Assembly (NCBI RefSeq): GCF_004348345.1
Contig: NZ_SMJZ01000072.1
Location: 1-38,194 of the forward strand
DNA: 38,194 nucleotides
DNA from: Nonomuraea longispora
GTDB taxonomy: Bacteria > Actinomycetota > Actinomycetes > Streptosporangiales > Streptosporangiaceae
Direction: 5' to 3'
Shown: one piece after another, positions 34,175 through 38,194 of the stretch
How the letters are laid out: each line of letters begins with the position of its first letter
Position numbering within the stretch: the stretch's first letter is position 1
Notes under the pieces: model-generated
What the model saw: the letters and a program-made list of their open reading frames with translations, nothing else
Database searches by the model: none
What the model was told of the DNA's origin: nothing
Made by a program: the position numbers and the translations under genes

Positions 34175-34611
34175 GCTGGCGCCGCCTGTTCGCCGAGCGC
34201 CGCAGTCGCCTGGTCGCCCTTCTCTCCTGCGGGGACGGTGCGGGTGAGCATGTGCGCCCTGCGCATCCGCCCGTCGCCGGCGAACTGCCCGAAGAAGTAC
34301 ACCTCCATGGCGAACTCCTTCTTACGCTGCTGCACGTGCAACGTATAGCGCGCGGCGATCCGGTCGCCGTCCGCCACTGCCTCGTGCACCTCCATACGGC
34401 TGATGGGCCGGTTCTTGCGCACCGGGCGGGTGTGCGCAATGAGTTTGTCCCGGTCCATCCGGTGACCGTCGGCTGTCTCGATGATGTCCTTGGTGTGATA
34501 GCGGTCCACGATCGCCGCCGGATCCTCGTCGTCGCGCAGGAGTTCTTCGGAGAAGGAGGTGAAGAACCCGGCGATGAACTCCTTGGGGTCGCTGTCACTG
34601 AGTGGACGCAC
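34171..34611 (-). CDS. SnoaL/NTF2-like protein
   Basis: The protein is 146 residues with the alpha+beta cone fold pattern: DPKEFIAGFFTSFSEELL helix, AIVDRYHTKDIIETADGHRMDRDKLIAHTRPV, then strands EVHEAVADGDRIAARYTLHVQQ and EVYFFGQFAGDGRMRRAHMLTRTV. SnoaL-like proteins are small isomerases, cyclases or ligand-binding proteins; activity here is unknown. GTG 34611 with GGGAG 5 bases upstream is preferred; the frame continues to 34647 across the promoter repeats. Divergent from a TetR gene, which is the likely regulator. Confidence 0.8.
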   Translation of the reverse strand: MRPLSDSDPKEFIAGFFTSFSEELLRDDEDPAAIVDRYHTKDIIETADGHRMDRDKLIAHTRPVRKNRPISRMEVHEAVADGDRIAARYTLHVQQRKKEFAMEVYFFGQFAGDGRMRRAHMLTRTVPAGEKGDQATAALGEQAAPA

Positions 34612-34633
34612 GTGGGCTCCCGTCGATCGTATT

Positions 34634-34688
34634 AACTTTGACAGCATGTAAGATATGCATACGTGGTCAACTTTGGCAAGGTGTAAGA
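34634..34688. promoter_or_regulatory. Paired 20-base direct repeats between divergent TetR and SnoaL-like genes
   Basis: AACTTTGACAGCATGTAAGA (34634-34653) and AACTTTGGCAAGGTGTAAGA (34669-34688) are 16/20 identical and 35 bases apart. Each has a degenerate dyad (TTGrCA...TGTAAG). The first contains a TTGACA -35-like hexamer; the second covers the TetR ribosome site. They are good candidates for the TetR operators, giving autoregulation and control of the SnoaL-HMA pair. Confidence 0.6.
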
Positions 34689-34689
34689 A

Positions 34690-35274
34690 TTGAGTTCATC
34701 CCCGGCCCGCGCTCGCCGCGCCGACGCCCGGCGCAGCAGGGCGGTCATCCTGGACGCGGCGATCCGGCTGCTCAACGCCCGGCCCCACGCCAGCGTCGAC
34801 GCCATCGCCACCGCCGCGGGCGTGACCCGCCAGACCGTCTACGCCCACTTCCCCTCGCGCCAGCGGTTGCTGGCGGCGGTGCTCGACCGGCTCACCGAGG
34901 AGACCGTGGCCGAGATGGACGCCGCCGGCCTCGACACGGGGCCGGCCGCGGACGCGCTGCTACGGCTGATCGACGCCGGCGCCAGGACGGCCGGGCGCTA
35001 TCCCGTACTGATGCAGGTGCTCAGCACGCTGCCCGTTCCCGCAGAAGAGGACCAGGCCCGCCACAGGGCGGTCGCCGACCGGCTCAGGCGCGTCATCGAG
35101 CGAGGTCTGCGGACGGGGGAGTTCGACCATCACCTTCCGGTCGGCTGGCTGGTCACCGCCACCATCACGCTGAGCCACGCCGCGAGCGAGGAACGCACCG
35201 CCGGGCGCCTGCCCGACGAGGAGGCCGACGAGGCGCTCCGCATCAGCCTGCTCCGCCTGCTCGGCGCTGAATGA
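34690..35274 (+). CDS. TetR-family transcriptional regulator
   Basis: The protein is 194 residues. The N-terminal helix-turn-helix (ILDAAIRLLNARPHASVDAIATAAGVTRQTVYAHFPSRQ region, residues 20-57) is followed by a helical ligand-binding domain (~70-190). The start is TTG 34690 with AAGG 8 bases upstream. It lies between the SnoaL/HMA operon and a wrecked FAD-monooxygenase gene; TetR genes often sit beside the oxygenase they control, so its original target may have been lost. Confidence 0.9.
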   Translation: MSSSPARARRADARRSRAVILDAAIRLLNARPHASVDAIATAAGVTRQTVYAHFPSRQRLLAAVLDRLTEETVAEMDAAGLDTGPAADALLRLIDAGARTAGRYPVLMQVLSTLPVPAEEDQARHRAVADRLRRVIERGLRTGEFDHHLPVGWLVTATITLSHAASEERTAGRLPDEEADEALRISLLRLLGAE

Positions 35275-35305
35275 CCGCCCGGCCGGGGCGTCCCGCAGCC
35301 GGGGC

Positions 35306-35622
35306 AGCCCCGCGACCGGGACGGCCGCCCAGACGCTCCTGGTCTGGCGCGGAGTGCCGGTGACCCCGGTCGAACGGCACCCGGGCACCTCCATCCAGCC
35401 CAAGGCGTTCGGCGTCGGGCCACGCGCGATCAGCTCATGCGCCTCCTCGTGGACGTCGAGCTCATGGACGTGGAAGGACGGTTCGGCCAGGCTTACGGCG
35501 TCAACAGGGGCGGCGCCGTACTGGTCCGGCCTGACGGGTATGTGGCATGGCGCTCGCCTGATCCCGTCGAGGACCCGGCGGCCACCCTGGAGCGGGTCAT
35601 GCAGCAGATCCTCAGCCGCTGA
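35306..35622 (+). pseudogene. FAD-dependent aromatic monooxygenase remnant, centre deleted
   Basis: Positions ~35306-35430 read (P)ATGTAAQTLLVWRGVPVTPVERHPGTSIQPKAFGVGPRAI in pieces, which is the FAD-binding N-terminus (after the GAGPxG loop) of class A phenol-hydroxylase-type monooxygenases. After a frame change near 35430-35437 the sequence reads GRFGQAYGVNRGGAVLVRPDGYVAWRS, the C-terminal thioredoxin-like domain, to the stop at 35622. Roughly 400 central residues are missing. No complete start is present. Confidence 0.68.
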
Positions 35623-35734
35623 CCGGCTCCGGGAGCCGCCAGGGCCGACGTGAGAGTGGCGGCCTGGGGTCACTGGTGGGAAGGGTGGTCAGGCCGTCAG
35701 GCGACGAGGCCGGGACCCGAAGGTGGATCGCCGG

Positions 35735-36682
35735 TCACGCGGCCAGGGCCGAACCTGGAGGGTGGGCGTCGGCCAGTGAGGCGTGGGAGGTGCCCTGGGT
35801 GGCGCAGAGCCAGTCGTTGGTGGAGCCGGTGAAGCCCGAGGGCGGACCGACCTTGAGGCAGGTGATCCGCCCCGTGCCCGGCGCGGGCCCGACCTTCAGC
35901 CGCCGGACGCCGCTGGGCCCCACCGCGCCGGCTTCGTACGGGGTCAGCCGGACGCGGAACGGGAGGCCGCCGTCGGGCTGGATGTGCAGGAAGTCGTCGA
36001 TCGTGCGCCGGGTGGCTCCCGGATGGGTCGTGACGTAGGCCAGATGGTCGGTGACCAGGCAGTGGGCCACCGTACGCAGGAGGTTGGTCGCGCACAGGTT
36101 GTGGGCGCAGGCGGCACCGTCGAGGGTGATCTCAGGAAGGCCGAACCGGCGCAGCCCGCGCGAGGTCACCCGGAGGCAGGAGCAGTCGCCCTTCCCCGCC
36201 GGATCCCAGGGCGGGCAGGGGACGGCCTCGTGGACCTGGACGTCCCAGGCCAGCCAGTCGTCGTTGAGGTGGAAGGTCGCGGGCTCGCCGGGGCATCGCC
36301 CGCAGGTGAGGATGGCGGCGCCGGTCATGGGATCGATCAGCAGCCCGTCGCACTCGCGGGCCAGTGCTCTGGCCGCGGCCCTGGCCGCCTGCACGCCGGC
36401 CGGAAGCCTGTGCGGCGGCGCGGTGGCGGACACGACGACATGGTGTTTCGTCCGCCGCAGGAGCCGTCTCTCCTCGTCGCCGAGGGTGGCGCCGGTCGGT
36501 CTCCATGGGCTCGGGTGATGGGTCAGGGTCAGGGCCCCGCGCCGCACAGCGCTGATCGCGGCCTTTCTGTGCGGGTCGCCGACCCGCCAGGGCACGAAGG
36601 TATCGGCGTCGAACGTCAGGTGCTCCATGGCTACGACGAACCGGGATGTCAGGGTGCGGGGCAACGGGAAAGTGAGCTTCAT
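35735..36682 (-). CDS. Cysteine-rich protein of unknown function
   Basis: The protein is 315 residues; ATG 36682 has GGAGG 6 bases upstream. Nine Cys occur in the middle (111, 127, 130, 156, 167, 169, 192, 197, 208), several as CGRC, CSC and CAHNLC, suggesting a metal site or redox centre. The segment HHVVVSATAPPHRLPAGVQAARAAARALARECDGLLIDPMTG has the hydrophobic pattern of DUF4261-like proteins, but this is weak. No membrane helix or signal. It lies next to the WhiJ-type locus and both are read leftward, separated by an inverted repeat. Confidence 0.72.
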   Translation of the reverse strand: MKLTFPLPRTLTSRFVVAMEHLTFDADTFVPWRVGDPHRKAAISAVRRGALTLTHHPSPWRPTGATLGDEERRLLRRTKHHVVVSATAPPHRLPAGVQAARAAARALARECDGLLIDPMTGAAILTCGRCPGEPATFHLNDDWLAWDVQVHEAVPCPPWDPAGKGDCSCLRVTSRGLRRFGLPEITLDGAACAHNLCATNLLRTVAHCLVTDHLAYVTTHPGATRRTIDDFLHIQPDGGLPFRVRLTPYEAGAVGPSGVRRLKVGPAPGTGRITCLKVGPPSGFTGSTNDWLCATQGTSHASLADAHPPGSALAA

Positions 36683-36776
36683 GAGCGGCCTCCGTACGGA
36701 TCGAGACGAGTGTCGAAGCGGTGAGGCCCTTATGGTCAGGGAAGGTCGGCGGGGTGGAAGTGAGGGGAACGAGATT

Positions 36777-36803
36777 CTGTGGATGACGTCGAGTTATCCA
36801 CAG
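36777..36803. promoter_or_regulatory. Inverted DnaA-box-like pair
   Basis: CTGTGGAT (36777-36784) and ATCCACAG (36796-36803) form a perfect 8-bp inverted repeat with 11 bases between. The right arm contains TTATCCACA (36794-36802), the classic DnaA box. It sits in the 143-base gap between two leftward genes, so it may equally be a terminator stem of the 36826 gene or an operator of the 36682 gene. Confidence 0.4.
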
Positions 36804-36825
36804 TGGGGCGCGCCGCGGCCCTCCG

Positions 36826-37254
36826 TCATCGTGGAAGCAGGGCCCATACCACCCGCTCGCCGACCCAGGTGCGGTACGTCCCCCAGCATCCACGAGTGAG
36901 GTCGTCCACGACCCACAGACCCCTGCCCCGCGTTTCCCCGGGACCTGGCGTGCGAGGCAGCGGAACGGCCCTCGACAGGCCGGGATCCGCGACCGACAGT
37001 CGCCAGTAACACCTCTGTCCCTCCTCCACCGGAAGCAGGCCCATCCGCACCCACGGCCCGTCACCGTGAACCAGCGCGTTGGTCACAAGTTCGGAGGCGA
37101 TGAGGTGGAGGTCCCCGAGAGCCGGATGCTCACCTACCCAGCTCCTAAGCTCTCGGCGGGCCATCCCGGGAAGCAAGGCACAGTCGTCGAGCTCGCGGAT
37201 CGACCACACCTTGATCCTCGCGTGCGGACGCTCGAACGCGGGGTGAACTGTCAT
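36826..37254 (-). CDS. RsbW-like ATP-binding protein (HATPase_c_2)
   Basis: The protein is 142 residues with a single GHKL fold: the N-box SELVTNALVHG at 54-64 (Mg-ATP Asn and Glu), VADPG at 88-92 with D90, and GRGLWVVDDL at 110-119. It is the AbaA/WhiJ-locus type of small anti-sigma-like kinase common in morphologically complex actinomycetes. Such genes commonly sit beside XRE/DUF5753 and DUF397 genes; the XRE gene is divergent here, while no DUF397 gene is seen (it might lie beyond the right edge). The ATG at 37254 has only a weak ribosome site. Confidence 0.88.
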   Translation of the reverse strand: MTVHPAFERPHARIKVWSIRELDDCALLPGMARRELRSWVGEHPALGDLHLIASELVTNALVHGDGPWVRMGLLPVEEGQRCYWRLSVADPGLSRAVPLPRTPGPGETRGRGLWVVDDLTRGCWGTYRTWVGERVVWALLPR

Positions 37255-37615
37255 GAGGACTCACCATCCTTCCGCGATGCGGAGATTCCGTACGTTCTCG
37301 CCGGTGCCTGTCCGAGGCCCATGGCCACCCAACGTCGTGACCGTCATCGCACCCTCACCTCAATAACCGGAATTTCCGAATTCCGTGAATTCGGAATCTG
37401 TCACGAAGCATCCACACAAGTCGCCGGGCTGTGCATTCCATGTCACGGCCAGCGCGAAAGCGGAAAGCTTTGGCATTCAGTTTGCCCTTGCAGGTGCTTA
37501 ACTTGCAGGCAGCGGGCATGCACAATCGAGCCCTAAAGGCCACCTTCATGGGGGCCAGGTGTCAATCGATGTCAATTTCTGTCAAGCCGCTGGGGACGAA
37601 CAGGTGGGGATGGAC
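37255..37615. promoter_or_regulatory. Divergent intergenic region with palindromes and direct repeats
   Basis: This 361-base non-coding gap between the RsbW-like and XRE genes is less GC-rich than its flanks. It contains TTCCGAATTC-cgt-GAATTCGGAA, a perfect 10-bp dyad at 37374-37396, overlapped by GGAATT-tccg-AATTCC (37369-37384). CTTGCAGG occurs twice (37487-37494 and 37502-37509), close to the likely XRE promoter. These are candidate operators for the XRE regulator. Confidence 0.55.
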
Positions 37616-38137
37616 ATGGCGAAGGACCTTGATCCGCGTCTGACGCCGGTTCAGCGCTTCGGCAAAGAGCTGGCGCGAACTCGAAGAGATCATGGTCTGA
37701 CCCAGGTCGCCCTCGGCAGGCGACTGGGTTGTTCGTCATCCCTCATCGCCCACATCGAGAAGGGCGACCGCACCCCCAAGCCCGATCTCGCCGTCGGATG
37801 CGACCAGGTGTTCGGCACAGGAGACCGCTTCTCCCGCCTCTGCCGCAGCATCGCCTCCCCCTCTGGGCCAGGGTGGTACCTGCGCTGGACCGACGAGATC
37901 GAACCCGCGGCCCGCATACTGAGAAGCTGGGACCCTCTTCTGGTCCCCGGCCTGCTCCAGACGGAGGACTACGCGCAGGCGGTTTTCCGGGGCGATCTGG
38001 CCGGAGCCTCGCCCCAGCAGGTGCAGGACGGCGTCAGCGCTCGCATGCGACGCCAGCTGATCCTTGACCTCGGCTATTCAGCCGGAATTTCACTCCGAAG
38101 ATCGATAAATGAAGAAGGTGCCTCCGACCTGCGATGA
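37616..38137 (+). pseudogene. XRE-family regulator with DUF5753 domain, truncated
   Basis: 173 residues are readable from ATG 37616 (MAKDLDPRLTPVQRF) with AGGTGG 8 bases upstream; an in-frame GTG at 37559 is less likely. The helix-turn-helix is at ~17-70 (LTQVALGRRLGCSSSLIAHIEKGDRTP), and DUF5753 begins with the WDPLLVPGLLQTEDYAQAVF motif near 105-124. Relatives are about 260-285 residues; here family similarity stops near residue 150 (~38066) and the frame ends at a stop inside a palindromic foreign-looking sequence. The missing C-terminus indicates disruption by insertion. The remaining HTH could still bind DNA. Confidence 0.75.
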
Positions 38138-38194
38138 TCTGACTGCTTAGATCAAGACATCGCACAGAACGGACGCACCTTCCGGGTGAACGGT
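38071..38194. mobile_element. Probable insertion-sequence end (partial, runs off window)
   Basis: The sequence that interrupts the XRE gene is dense in palindromes: GAAGGTGC (38114-38121) with GCACCTTC (38175-38182), GCGATG (38131-38136) with CATCGC (38158-38163), and TGATCT (38135-38140) with AGATCA (38149-38154). A short minus-strand frame ending at 38152 could be the C-terminus of a transposase. The exact boundary lies between ~38066 and 38114. I could not assign a family, and only the end is visible. Confidence 0.42.

Overview
The window is strongly GC-rich and carries the conserved actinobacterial block lysA-hom-thrC-thrB-rho-rpmE-prfA-prmC-tsaC, all read on the minus strand. Other actinobacterial marks are a Rho with a long Arg/Gly/Asp-rich insert, an ArgS-related NrtL-type protein, an XRE/DUF5753 regulator beside an RsbW-like ATPase, GTG and TTG starts, and -10 boxes placed 7-8 bases before start codons (leaderless messages). 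The protein style suggests a Streptosporangiales member such as Nonomuraea; this assignment is inference. No tRNA, rRNA or CRISPR array was seen.

Left part (1-9438, all minus): a large low-complexity protein running off the left edge; tsaC (t6A synthesis), prmC and prfA (overlapping ATGA), rpmE with a near-perfect SigR-type promoter, rho with a strong terminator and a ~450-base upstream leader, then thrB and thrC.

Middle-left (9439-21039): the usual hom-thrC junction is split by three family-2 type glycosyltransferase genes. Two are two-domain paralogues facing each other across a shared hairpin. hom and lysA follow (GTGA overlap), then the NrtL-like gene, a coiled-coil CgeB/GT-like protein and a divergent asparagine-synthase-like amidotransferase that lacks the glutaminase cysteine. 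Together these five genes look like a surface-glycan or glycoconjugate island interleaved with core amino-acid genes.

Middle-right (21301-31632): a stand-alone trehalose synthase (treS) whose 3' end overlaps a convergent PadR-regulated MacB/LolCDE-type ABC export operon. A divergent sugar-uptake ABC operon follows with two tandem lipoprotein binding proteins, two permeases and no ATPase. The first permease carries a Cna_B/SdrD_B-like beta domain in an external loop. A 12-bp stem terminator closes the operon.

Right part (31669-38194): ung, a small acidic protein and an MTH1187-type thiamine-binding protein. Then comes a degraded accessory zone: a hydrolase remnant abutting a MerR remnant, a SnoaL-like/HMA pair divergent from a TetR gene, and an FAD-monooxygenase remnant with its centre deleted. 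After a Cys-rich unknown protein there is a WhiJ/AbaA-style locus (RsbW-like ATPase and XRE/DUF5753 regulator). The regulator is cut off by a palindromic sequence that looks like the end of an insertion element running off the right edge.
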